DNA of 64,000 nucleotides from Hemibagrus wyckioides. Its lineage: Eukaryota > Chordata > Actinopteri > Siluriformes > Bagridae. The stretch is from positions 17,827,001 through 17,891,000 of the forward strand of contig NC_080719.1 in assembly GCF_019097595.1 (NCBI RefSeq). Reading direction: 5' to 3'. Positions within the stretch are counted from its first letter, which is position 1, and the number at the start of each line of letters is the position of its first letter. The translations under genes were made by a program, and so were the position numbers. Positions 41,820-54,500 of this stretch are shown in pieces. Below the pieces are notes generated by a model. That model had not been told where the DNA came from and ran no database searches. It was given only the letters and a program-made list of their open reading frames with translations.

Positions 41820-42390
41820 ATATAAAATTGAAGACTGGAAAAACATCACCTTCATCCATTTTTTTTTTCTTCAACTGCAAATTATCAAGTCTGTGCCCAC
41901 TGTAGCCTCAGATTTCTGTTCTTGACTGACAGAAGTGGAACCTATTCTACTCTTCTAGCGAATCTGCCTCAAAATGTGCATCATGAGATGCTTTTCTGCT
42001 CGCTCTGTTTGTAAAGAGTGATTGAGTTACCCACAGACTTTCCTAACAACTTGTATAAATCTGGCCAGACTCCACTGACCTTCTGACCCGGAGAACTGCC
42101 ACTTACTTGGACGGTTTCTGTTTTTGCAGAATTTTCTCTAAACTCTGGGTTTTCTCTGTGATGTTTCTGGAGATCAGCAAATTTCAGAAATAATCAAAAG
42201 AGCCAGTCTGACACCAGGAACCATAAAGTCACTGAGTTTCTTTCTTTCTTGTATTTGCTTTTATGCAATGTGCTGCTATCACATGTTTGGCTAATTGGAA
42301 AATTGCATGAAGGAGCAGAGGTACTTTGTGTTTTACTGGGCTGTGGGAAAAGAAACTGATTTGCAGTGAGTATAGTTTGTAAGTAAGTAT
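41820..42390 (-). mobile_element. Tc1-like remnant (minus orientation) downstream of rtel1
   Basis: Reversed wording of the same element as at 40.7 kb: TTCTGTTCTTGACTGACAGA, TGAGATGCTTTTCTGCTCGC, and the leader end TGCAATGTGCTGCTATCACA at about 42265. No open transposase frame remains. Confidence 0.6.
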
Positions 42391-43250
42391 AGTTATGTTT
42401 AAAGTTGTGAAACTTTCCCCAGACTAGCTGGTACCTTTGCCATTTACTTTGTACTTCCAAATAGCTGAAAAATGCTTGATCTAAAAGAAGAACAATACTA
42501 CAAAGACCTGGAAAGGTATTTACTTATGCTGGCAAGTTCAGTCTAGACAGAAACTTGATAGTCTGTAGTGCCATGTTTATAGGATATCATCTCACTACAG
42601 TGACTACTCTTCAAAAATATAACATTTAAAATCAGAGATCTTTTTTCCCATTGTTTTGCGTGAATAAATAATTATGTTTTGCTTTACTCATCTTTAATAT
42701 CTGTAAACCCCACCTCTATTTCTACATTAGCCATATTCAACTGTGAATCTTAATGCTATAACAAACCAATCCTGGGGCTCGAGGCCGGTTTGTGAATCAG
42801 TGAATCAGATCATTTGGCTCGGCTCACCAATTAAATCTGATTCCTTCAGCATTCAAACGACTCATAGTAAATTTTATATAAACTGGCTAGATTGCTATAG
42901 TTTGATTTAGCTAACTTTGGCTAAGTAATTATTCTTCTTTACAGGACGAAATCGTTTTAGGAAATTCTACTTTACCTCTTAATTCACAAAATACTACATT
43001 TGTCAATGTGCTTTAGGATTCACGTAATGTTATTCATCCCTGAATTAATGTTACTTTCTCTCTGTGCTTCATTTATATTAACAATAACATATCACTTCCT
43101 TTAACACTCTTTATTGGGCAGAATACATGATTAAAAATGCATTTCCAATATATACAAAAACATATATTAAACGGCTCAGGTGATTCGGCTCAGCTCAAGG
43201 AGTCGACTCTTCCCCTACTTTCTCTTCTAGCATGTCATGGCGAATCGGAA
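42391..43250. other. rtel1-zgpat intergenic, no gene
   Basis: Contains two similar phrases, GAATCAGATCATTTGGCTCGG near 42806 and GGTGATTCGGCTCAGCTC near 43180, each followed by an ACGACTC/GTCGACTC box. They may be ends of an unrecognised repeat. Nothing coding is seen. Confidence 0.35.
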
Positions 43251-43406
43251 CAGCTGAAAGGAAAAGGCACGAAAACATTTATTTTTATGGACTGAAGTAC
43301 CGTAACTACTCGGTGTAAGACTGTAATTCTTCGTCATGTCGAGCTGATTCAGTATACATTTATTTGAATGAAGACCGGCGAGAAAACCTGTGGGTTTTGT
43401 TAGCAG
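43251..43406 (+). promoter_or_regulatory. zgpat promoter region and non-coding first exon
   Basis: The sequence before the gene ends in TTAGCAG followed by the donor GTAAAT, giving an untranslated exon ending at 43406. The exon with the ATG is reached through an acceptor at about 43805 (TTCTGCAG) or 43827 (GTTCCAG). The transcription start is inferred only. Confidence 0.4.
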
Positions 43407-43837
43407 GTAAATAGCATAATGCTACCAAGCCGGTTTGTTTTAGGTGAATGGTTTATTATTAGCTAGCTAAAATTCGTTAACTAGTTTAATATGATTTCAC
43501 TTGCTGTCGAGGATTCACACTTATCCATGTGAGTTGTGTCTTTAGTATTTTTTTTTAGCAACTAAGCTTATATGTCCGGGTCAAAGTTAATGCTAGCGAG
43601 TAAGCTAATATGGCTAAGACAGGGTTTTGTAAAGTGAAAACATTAAATCCCTGCGAATAATCTGTGCTCAAGCCTTTTTTTTTTTATTTATAAAGGGTTT
43701 CCCCCTCATACAAACCATAAAGATGCAGATGATCTTGTACAATGTTTGGATATTTTGATATTGAGAATTCACCACTTTATGCATCATATTCCTACATTTC
43801 TGCAGATTTCACATGCCTTGTGTTCCAGCTCCATACC

Positions 43838-46800
43838 ATGGATGAAAGCAGCCTGGAGCAGGCCATTGAGACCTACACCGCTCAGCTTCAGCAGGTGGAG
43901 GCCGCACTGGCCTGTGGACTCAGCTCCTCTGATCAGACAGATCTGCTCAAGCTGAAAGAGGATCTGGTCCAGCTCATCGAGCTCACCGAGTCCAGCCTGG
44001 TGTCTGTCAAGAAGAGCCAACTGTTGGCATCACTTGAGGATATCACGACACAAGAGACTGCCCCTGCCAAAACCCAGGAACGACCCAAGGAGGTCAACTT
44101 GGACGATGAGTTTAACGCCTTCTATTCTGAGCTGTCTGAAGGTGCAAGTGAGGAAGCACAAGCTCCCGGACCAGATGAGGATGAAAATGAGACTGAGGAG
44201 GAAGAAGACATAAGTGGCACTAAAGTACGGGCGCCTTACTACACCTCATGGGGGACGCTTGAGTACCACAACGCCATGGTGGTGTGTTCTGAGGAGCCAG
44301 ATGGGGAAGAGTCTCGAGTTCGAGTGCTCTATGTCCATCCTACACACAAGGCCATGAAACCCTGCAATTTTTTCCTGGAAGGCAAATGCCGCTTCATGGA
44401 CAGCTGCAGGTATCCAAGTGTGTTAGATTCATGTGTCTGTGTTTTAATTGTTGATGTAGCTACTACTTTGTTTACTGTTTGAATATCAGGCAAGACTTGA
44501 CCTTTTATCTGGCTTGCCAACAGTGTAGATGTACTGACTTTAATATTCTGAAGGAAATACAGAGTGGTTACAAGGAAGTAATGAAGATCTCAGGACAGAA
44601 GGGAAATAGAAAAGGAAGAAGAGAAAGGAAGGGGAAAAAGAAGAAGGGGAGTGATGGAGGGAAAATGGGATGCATGAGGATGGGGGAAAAGTGTGAGTTC
44701 AGCAAAGGAAAGTAAAAGAAAGCATGAAAGAGTTAACTAGGAAAAGATAAGGGGGAGGAACTACTGTGTGGAAAGTTGTACACTTCATGCACAGCTTTGC
44801 TAACGTGGTGGCAGAGGGGCAGGGCTACCAGTCTTTTTTTACCAATCTATTTTTCAAAGTGTTAAAAATTCACTGTAAAGCCACTGGGAATGGATTATAC
44901 TTTAATGAAAAACGTTAGTTGAGGCAATTCATACACTAGACCCTAGAGTACATGGTGCACAATGTGTAGTGTGTAGTCATTTGGGACACCGCTTACATTT
45001 TGGTAGTACACTGAAATCCCCCATAAATCCATAGAGTGCCCCAAAGTCAGCTATCACGGTACAATACTGTTTGACCGGTCCTGTCTTAATATACAGTGAC
45101 TGTACTTTGTGTTTTCCTGTTCACATAGTTATGCATTATTATTATGTGTTTATGGTTTAAAATGGCAGCGAGATTTTCTTACCTAAATGTTCATTTTTAA
45201 ACCTCTTTGGTTTTGATGACTGTGTCTGGTTGAAATCCTCCCACTTGCACAAACCAGATAATAAGTGCACTTTTTAACAAAACAAAAAAAAGAACTCTAA
45301 GAGGGTTAGCTCTTTTTTATCAGTGTCGGTTTTCTTTTGTCAGTTGCTTGGATATTTTTGATCGACTGACCATTCTGAATTCAGGAGCGACTGACCGAAG
45401 TTGCTTTTATTCCCTTCGTTTCAGTGCCACATCCACTTCCTAGTTCTGTTCACTGCTGTACTGAGAATGATCCAAAATCCAATGTGTGTGTTTGTTTTCA
45501 CTTAGGTACTCTCATGGGGAGGTGGTGTGTGTGTCGGAGCTAAGGGACTTTCTCGAAGCGGATCTTACAAACTTGCAGCAGGGGTCCTCCTGTTTAGCCA
45601 AGCATGATGATGGCATCTGGTATCCTGCCAAAATTACAGGTACAACCTCTCATTCATCTTGTCAGAATTTTTCAACTGTTCCAAAGGTTCATAACGTCCA
45701 AAAAAAAAGAAACTGTCAGCATGTCCGCTCGCTTTATACAGTAGTTTTAGTTGAAGTTCAGTTTCATGCCTCTAAACCACCAGCGCTGAAGACAAACATC
45801 TGGATATCTCCTTGTGCCTTTAAATAGAGTCATCTAGTGATTGTGTTTACAGTAAGTACCACCGTCATACAGGCATCTTTCCCTTTCTGCTTATTTGTAC
45901 TCCTGTTGGACTGCATGCTCCTGAGCTATCCACGTAGCCGATTGAGGCCACAGACAGTGCTGTGGGGTTTAATTTTAAGCTCTTTCACTGTGTTTCACTG
46001 TCACATGTTTTATTCTCAGTGTCCCTGACTGAGTGGTAGCTCGGTAGAACATTAGAGAGAGTGAAAGTGGTAGCTCAGTGGTCAGGATGTCAAAGGGCCA
46101 TGTTTTCAAATCCCAGTATGGCCTACCCCTGGGCCCTAGAGCAAAGCCTTTAACCCTCAACTGCTCAGCTGTATAAATAAGATAACTGTAAAGGTGTCTG
46201 TCAGTAGAAGAAAATTGAAGTTTATCACCACAGGCTGTAAGAGTTATACAGAAACATGTTGAAAGTTTGACATCTAGTTTAATTCAAACATTCAATTGGT
46301 TTTCACAGCAGTAATTAGTGTTTTGCTGATCTACAAATCGAGTGTGGCTGGGTGAGAGGCTCACAGTGACAGCAGTAGCACGTGCACAGATAAGTAGAGT
46401 GGGGTTGTCAGCTTGCTAATGAAGTCAGGTAGTAAACATATTGGACACAAAGTCAATTTTGCAAAAGGTAAAAGCCAAAGGTCTGCTGCAAAGCAACAAC
46501 GCAAGTGAAACTGTGGCCTAAACCTTCATAAACTGTGGCCTAATTTTAACAGGGCCTGATAAAATATTGGTGTTGAAGAAGCAGAGATGTTAAATACATG
46601 GTAACTTGATTGGATGTTGTATAACGGTACATGTCCACTGTGTATGGTGCGAGTATCTTCCTTGACTCTCTTGTAAGTACCTTACTGGGTTATATTTTTT
46701 TGCTATAGAGAACATTTTTGCAAAATTATTTGATAAGAACATTCACATTTACAAGCCCACCTTCGTCAGCACTTTCTAAGCTCTAGCACACAATTTCAGA

Positions 46801-49245
46801 TCCTCAGACATCACAGCCTATGATGTACACTTTTGAGTTCCCAGCGCAAATCTTTGGCCAACATTTCTAACCTTTACTAATTTTGACTAAACAAACATGG
46901 TTGCTAGAGGAGAACAGTGAGTGCGTGACCCAAGCGATTTTTCACCTACTGGATGAAAACCTCTGCTGAGTGAGAAATTCTGACCTTTTATCTGTGAATC
47001 AGAGAGAGACCTGCAGAGCAGAGAGCTGCCTCCTGTGCGAAAAGCTTTTTGATCGATATAGATTTATTTATCAAACAAATATTATCTCTGAGTGGTAGGC
47101 TGAATGGGTTGACATGCATTTAAAATAAAATAAGGAGCAAATGAAAGCTTAATGTGCAAATGTGTTAAAAGCACAGTAGAGTCATCCGCAGTTAAACAGC
47201 ACTAAAAATATAGAAAAGCGTTTTAAACCTCAGAGACAAACCAAGATAAAGAAATTAATGACATGGTTTCCCTGTTTGAAGAGTGGAATACATTTCTACT
47301 GATGACGTGTGATGATGGACATCAGTTATGACATGGTTTAGGGTGAATATTTGTGGTCAGGCTGTCTGTGATTTTATTATATAAAGTTTTATAATATGCT
47401 ATATTATTAAGTTGGCTCGACTTCTGAGAACCTGGGATGTGCATTAATAAAGTAATAACTACAGAACACTGTATTACATAAGGAATAATATATTATGCAC
47501 TTGATTTATTTTAGAATTTATTTAGGATCTTGCACTTGGATCACTGCTACTGTACTGAAGAAAAGACAAGATTCTTTCAGCTTAAAGATATACATTATTC
47601 TAAAATTGATGTAGGCAGCGCTAACTCCGTCATGTTTAAATGTAATGATTCAAAATCCTAAGCATGCTTATTATATTTTTCAAGATATGTTTAATGGCCT
47701 TTTCCTGTTCACAGAAATCGAGGGAGGCTTCTACACTGTGAAGTTTGACTCGCTGCTGCTGAAGGAAGCCGTCCTGGAAGCCGATTGTCTCATTCCTCCT
47801 TTGCGACAGGACGAGAACTCCTCTTCGTCTTCCGAATCGGATGATGATCTTGATCAGTGTGACGCAGGCTACGCCAAAGGTTTGGTTTCAAACAGCACTG
47901 AGTTTTTCATGAAGTGCCTTAATCCCTCATATCAAGATAAAGGCCTTTATAATACTTTTAGCACAAGTTTGCTTTGCAGAGGCTTGTGAACTAAGATGAA
48001 AATTTGGTTTTAATCTCCACAGTGTTGAGTTCCAGTAAAGAAGAGGAAACTGTCACAGCGAACAGTGCTGAGTTCTGTGGCTGGGAGGCTCACACACGAG
48101 GAATTGGGTCCAAGCTCTTGCTGAAGATGGGCTATGAGTTAGGAAAAGGTATAATATATGATCTCAGCCTAAATACAAGCATGAAAAATACATGCTTTAC
48201 ATAATTTTTTATTGACTTAAATGCAAGCAGGTCTAAGGACACATGAGTGAGTAAATATTTTATTAATTTTTTATCTTTTTTTTTCTCAAGTCTATTTTAG
48301 CAATTTATCTAGCAGGTTAATTTATCTGAATAATTTAATGCTTGTGAAACTGCTGTGTTATGCTGCCATCCTCTGGGATGTCATGATTTACTGAGATTAT
48401 AGATTATAGCTTTGGGCACTAATCCTAATCATAGTCATCCCACTGCTACTAAGAACCCAGTCATGGCAAGCTTTTATTTTCTGGTTTGATTTCTGCTTTT
48501 TTAATATAAAGTCTTTTGATTTAGTTGTTAGTGTTTAGTGTTAGTGTTTATTGATCTGACTTCCAGGTTTGTGTGCTTTCGTGCAGGTTTGGGGAAAACT
48601 CTTTCAGGCCGCGTGGAGCCCGTGCAGGCCGTGGTGCTCCCGAAAGGCCGCTCTCTGGACCAGTGTGCTGAGTTTACCCAGCGCAAGACTCAGGCTGCGG
48701 TCGCCAAAAACAATCCCGCCTCGGGCAAACGGAAAATGAAGAGAAAGCGGACTTCCAGCTCGACCCAGCCCAACGTGTTTGACTTTTTGAACTCTAAACT
48801 GGGAGATTCCACTCGGCCTGCATCGGCTCCTTCATCCTCCGTCAGTGGTGTAGAGGCGTACCAGGGAGGAAAGGGCACCAAGCGCTCACTTAATGTTCAA
48901 CTCTTTCAGACCACAGAGAGGATGAACCAGGTGGAGAGAGAAATCCAGCGGCTCACTGACTCTCTGAACAGGAGAAACGGAAGGTAGGTAGAACAGAGCT
49001 GTCATTCCCTATACTTCTCCTCGCCTCCAGGCTTGTTTTTTTTTTACTTATGAACTGTTTCTCTCTCTCTCTCTCTCTCTTTTTCTTTCTTTCACTTTAT
49101 GCCTAGGGATGCTGCAGTTATTAGTCATGTGGAAGAGAGGCTCTCGGCATCTCGTAAGCTGCTGCAGCAGCTGAAGGCTCAGGAGCGGTCTATCCAGAGA
49201 GCTCAGAAAAAAGCAGATACACACAAGAAAATGACTGAATTTTGA
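43838..49245 (+). CDS. zgpat: Zinc finger CCCH-type and G-patch domain-containing protein
   Basis: Six coding exons, 43838-44409, 45506-45639, 47715-47879, 48023-48148, 48587-48983 and 49107-49245, join in phase to 510 residues, close to mammalian ZGPAT. The start ACCATGG at 43838 opens MDESSLEQAIETY. Domains in order: N-terminal helix, acidic segment (about 135-155), CCCH finger C176-C184-C190-H194 split by the first coding intron, Tudor-like segment (about 210-270; CLAKHDDGIWYPAKI), serine/acid linker, G-patch from about 312 (GIGSKLLLKMGYELGKGLGK), basic segment, and a C-terminal coiled coil (about 440-505). The mammalian protein is a nuclear transcriptional repressor that recruits NuRD. 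It lies 2.3 kb beyond rtel1 on the same strand, as in mammals, but ARFRP1 is not seen between them. Confidence 0.95.
46067..46205 (+). mobile_element. tRNA-derived SINE in a zgpat intron
   Basis: GTGGTAGCTCAGTGGTCAGG is a clear tRNA A-box head. A B-box-like TTTTCAAATCCCAG and the CCTTTAACCCTCAACTGCTC middle follow. A partial second head (GAGTGGTAGCTCGGTAG) lies just upstream at 46031. Same family as the copies at 18.9 and 35.9 kb, with a shortened tail. Confidence 0.85.
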
Positions 49246-49626
49246 CACATGACTTTTTGCATAAGGGAGTGTAAATAATTACCTGTGGTCTGTTTGTACT
49301 AATGTTATTAGAGCACCTGTTTAGGTCAAAAACAGTGCTTAATTTCGAACTTTGTTTTAACAGAACAACCTCATGAAACATTTTACAAAACTGTAAAATC
49401 TCCTCTTCTGTACATTTTTTCTTTTTTATGTTAAACTTTTATTTCGGGAATTCACCTCTGGAATGGAAATCAGTAAGAAAAAAGACGATGGATGAATCAC
49501 AAACAATGTGTTTAATTAAATTTTGGTCCTGTTCTACAGTCTGTTTACTCATGCTGGTATTTAATTAGCATGTTAATTACCTGCAGCAGGATTAACCTGA
49601 ATACACAAAACTGGCAAAGTATAGAG

Positions 49627-49632
49627 AATAAA
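49627..49632 (+). terminator. zgpat polyadenylation signal
   Basis: AATAAA lies about 380 bp after the stop codon. It is the first canonical signal on the plus strand downstream of the gene. Confidence 0.5.
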
Positions 49633-49649
49633 TACTTTCAGTATTTTTG

Positions 49650-51590
49650 GTTAAGTTGTGCAGAATCATTTTCTTCTGGTGTGCAGATCTATACTGGGCA
49701 CTGTGCTCCATTAATAATGTGGATTGTAATGTGATTCAACTTCCTTTTCCAATGAAAGATATGGGATCTACTAGATAGATGAATGTGCAGTGGTGCAGTC
49801 AGCTGGATATTTTATAAAAACCCCAATGACAAAATTATCACCACATTGATTCCCAACTTCTCATGATGTCTAATAAGTTTGGAGAAGCTTGTTCAGGAGT
49901 CTTGGTCTGCTCCTTTCAAATTCTAAACTTTGTCAAGTTTACTCATGTGGACCGCTCTGGTTATGTTCAGGCCACTGCTCATCTTTGCTCGGGTCAGATG
50001 GCTGTTGCAAGACATTGATTTTGATGTTTCTGACCATCAAGCCTGTGTTGTGCTTGTGTAATATATTATTTTAAGAAAATTTATCCAATCAAGTTTGAGT
50101 ATATCCAGGTAGCTTATGATGCAGTCAGACTTCACTGTTCTCCTTATAATCACAACAATAACTGATGACACTTTTTTGACTCATTAATTTTGAACATGAC
50201 TATATTTCTGACACCCTTTCAGAGAAAACACCATTATTCATTCATTCATGTAGGTTCAGTATCTGCTTTTTTCCCCTCTGTCAGCATCACGGCTGATCCA
50301 GAGCTTATTCCTGTAACACTGGACACAGGTCAGGAGGATTCACCCTCCACATCTCTATGGCCCAGTCCAACACAGAGTAGCATTCATACACATTCACACT
50401 TAAAGGTCATTCTGCATTTTTGCATAGCCAGTCCTCTTTCCTGCATGTTCTTGGACAGTTGGACAAAACAAGAGACCCCAGAAAAAAACGAGAGAACAAG
50501 TGAAATCCTGCACAGTAACCCGAGCTCAGCATTGAACCCAGGACACTGAAGATGACTCAGTAATGCTACCCATTGTGTCCAACAAATTAAATAATATTTT
50601 TTATTTATGTTAAGAAAAACAAAGGTAAAAAGTTTCCCAACCAGTCATTGTGCTGCTTTTTTCCTGATATGTGCCAATAATTATGGAGTTGATTGTATTT
50701 CTCCTGGAGCTTGCTTTGTTTTGTGTCTGTTATGTGCTGAGATGTGAAGTATTGAGCAGATTTTATTGCTTTACAGAGTGAGTAAGGTTTACCTCTGAAC
50801 TATTATGAAGTTTTTGTTGTTGATTGAAAATGTAGCTAAATTTCTCGAAATATAAAAAGACATCGCTATTAATCATCCAGCTCCAAGCGTCCTGTCTAAC
50901 AACTGTGGCCTAGGAGCTTATCTCTACATCCCACCATTGTGTGTGTGAGCGTGGACAAAAGTGGTGTGTTCTTTCAGTATCTATAGCACTTTAATCATCA
51001 CCTGCTGAAGCGGAAGACTATTCCTCACGATTTGTTTAAACAGAGATAACAATAGAGCTCTGGGGTGACACAAGTGCCCAGTATTCAATTCAGTCTATTA
51101 AATCATTTATTTGTATTTCCTTGCGAAAAACTCGATACCAGTACAAATATAGCACACAATTATTCTTAAATAAATTTCTCTGTGAAGCTGGTTAACTTCA
51201 ATTTTATTCATCTAGAGGTTTGTAGCAGAATCTTTAATATATAACAAATAAGCTAAAAGCATGTGGTTATAATCAGGACAGATATTAAAGCACAGATTTA
51301 TACAGGATAATGCACAGACAGAGGAAGTCAGCACAGCAGATTACTTGCCACGGAAACTGGCTTTTGTTCAAAGAACAGGAATAAATCATTTTATGCTTTG
51401 AAAGCATATCAAGGAAATATAAGCTGACCTTGGAAAAAATAAATGCTTCATGGTTATATCGGCCACACCGGACATTCTGCAACGTGATACTGCGATGTGG
51501 CAGATATATAGTCAGAACCAGTGGATCTGTTGGAGGACACTTTAAGGGTTTGTCTGGGTGTCTTCTCCAGTGCTGAGCTCCATGTCAGGT
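49650..51590. other. zgpat-chrna4 tail-to-tail intergenic and chrna4 3' untranslated region
   Basis: The stretch next to 51590 is expected to be the 3' untranslated region of chrna4 (minus strand). TTTATT at 51203-51208 would be an AATAAA signal on the minus strand. About 50280-50560 holds a degraded dispersed fish repeat (CAGAGCTTATTCCTGTAACAC, GGTCAGGAGGATTCACCCTC), related to the one at 14 kb. No gene is seen. Confidence 0.45.
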
Positions 51591-51591
51591 T

Positions 51592-54500
51592 CTAGATCAT
51601 TCCAGCCAGCCAAGGAGGTAGAAACAGTCCAGCCGTGCCCAAAATGCACACCAGCACAAACATCCAGAGAAATATTCTATCAATCACCATGGCGACATAT
51701 TTCCAGTCTTCTCTTACCTGGTAGGAAGAAAAGAAATTGATTCATTTCCGGTTTCATTCTCGTCTTCCTGTTTTTTAATGGATGGCTGATTTTAATGTGA
51801 AAGGGTATAGTGTTATACCTCTGACCTTATAAAAAATGATCTCTAGCTCAACATGCACCAAAGGATCTAAAACCTGTTTAGTGTTTTGTTTATGACGCTC
51901 ACCAATGTCTCAACCAGCGTTGCCTGGTGTGACGAGCTGACATAAAAAATGAGATGGTAAAATATGCAACAGAGCTGATTTTATTTGACACAAGAACCTA
52001 CCTGAAAAACAGGACAGTTTGTTTGTCTGATGTTCTTGGATTCAGGAGGTTAACCCTTTTTACCAGTACACTGGTGCAATGGAAATCGACTTCTTGTACA
52101 TTTTCTATCAGTTAAAATGAATGAATAATTTTATAATATCTGTTGGTTTCAGTGTGAGATGTGTGTTTTTCCCTCTGTTGGATAACCATACACGGAATTT
52201 TAGTAATTGAAGATAACACCTTCAAATTATAGAAGCTTATGAACAAGCACTTGGGGGGAACCCCGGAGAGCAGAAATGGTTTTGATACCAATGTTTACTT
52301 TCAAGATTTACTTTGAAAAATAAATTTCTGCCCCTAGTAGGTTGGAGAATAACAGTAATCCTTCTGACTAACTACAAATTCTTTCAGTGTCTACTTTCAT
52401 ATGAGCTTCATATTAAGCAACACTGTGGAATGAGGCATGACAAAAACATTCAAAGCTGAACATGGAGACATAAAACAAGCTTAAGTCCTATTTTTAGCTT
52501 CTGGGGAAAAGCTTTAAGAAGAACATACCGAAAAGTCTGAATCCTCAGCTCTGAGATGATCGGCGATGTACTGGACTCCCTCGAGGGCCCGCAGGAGTGA
52601 CGGCGATGCTTGAAAGTCGATTTCCTCCAGCTTGGATTCTTTCCTGCAGTTAGGACTTGAAATATGAACGCCTTGTACCTTGGGTCTCACACACGAGCCT
52701 GTATTTTCACCTCTCTCTGCAGTGAAGTATGTCTGTATGCTCGTCTCTTCGTGCTTATGACAATGCCAAAGAGTTTCTGTCTCATGCGTGCCCTCTGTGG
52801 TGTCCACAAATACGCTCTCGGCACTGTGGCACTGAAACTCACAAACCTCACTCAGAGCTATTGTTTGAAGCAGAGGCCCAAGAGCTGCATCTGGAGACAA
52901 CGAAGAGCTCGAGGAAGTGGCAGTGTTTACTTGAGGGCACGTGAGTCCAGGTGTGAGGTTGGTGTTGTGTGTGGCCTCCTCTTGAAGGATGGAGTACTGA
53001 CTGCTGGGGGAGCTGCAAAAAAGAGGAGATTTGGATGCCACTTCTCGCTGTATTGCACATGACGAGGCAGACAGATCAAGGGGCGTGGTCATGGTGGGGT
53101 TAACCTGCTGGATGGGTTGCAGTGCCGTTGGTCTGTGCATCATTTCAATCAGCTTGCGGCAGTTCCTCTTCCCAGCAGCGGGTGGACGCTTCATGAAAAG
53201 GTACCGCGGTACCAGGTGGAGAAAGAGCTGACGGACCCAATAGGGCATCCGATGTGTGCGGGATGAGCGATGGTGCACGTTCAGCACAAACACGGTGATG
53301 ATGATGGAAAGCGTGACGAAGATCATGGTGAAGAGCAGGTACTCACCGATGAGTGGGATGACCAGTGAGGTGGACGGGATGATTTCTGTGATGAGCAGGA
53401 GGAAGACTGTGAGTGAAAGAAGCACCGATATACACAGCGTGATCTTCTCGGCGCACTCAGAGGGCAGGTAGAACACAAGCACGGTCAAGCACGAGATCAG
53501 CAGGCATGGGATAATCAGATTGATGGTGTAGAACAGAGGGAGCCGGCGGATGATGAAGTAGTACGTGATGTCTGGGTAGATTTCTGTGCAGCACTCATAT
53601 TTCTTGCTGTTGTACTTTCCCACAGCATTGATGATGACCCACTCACCACTCTCCCAGTAGTCCATTTGGTCCACGTTGCTGTCCATGCTGACCAAGTCGA
53701 TCTTAGCTCGGTCATACGTCCATGAGCCAAACTTCATCTTACAGTTCTGCTGATCGAAAGGGAAAAATGTGACGTCAATACTGCAGGAGCTCTTGTATAT
53801 GGCAGGAGGCTTCCATTTCACTCTGCCATCATGAAAGACCTGGGCTTTGGTCAAGTGAGTCACAGCGAAATCTCCGTCAGCGCTAGCAACCAATAAAAGC
53901 ATAAATAATCATTAGAAGGAAGTTGAAGCAAGCTAAGAAATGTTTTCATGCATGTATTGTTAGAAAAAGTTATACATGGAACCTAACAGGGCTTTTCATA
54001 CTACACTTACCCCTGGGTTATCATCGTTCTAATCCCTGCTTTTAACCCTATGCTCTGAGGCAGAGTTAGTAGTGCTTTTGCAGAGTTACTGAACTGAACA
54101 TCGTGTGATTTGTAACACCACAGAAACCCATGTGTCATGTAAGCAGCTACAACATTTGAGGGAAAAATAAATGGTGACACAAAACACATCAAGTGGAGGG
54201 AAAGGGGAGGAAGAGGAGTTTTATTTTTATAGATATGGTCAGAAAAGTCTGTTCAGGACAAACTGAAGGGCAGTCAGAAATAACCGAGTATTTAAAGAAC
54301 CCGACAGATAAATTAGCAGACGCTGGATAGCAACAAACGCCTGGTCAAGTACACCGCAAACTTAAAGGAGGATTCACTGATGTGAAAGAGCGAGACAAGC
54401 CGTTATTCAAAGTGTCACACATTGTATTTGTCCCGACAGGGTTGGTGATGGTGCAAATACGCAAATTAGAAGAAGGTTAATCAGGGTTTAGGAAAGTACA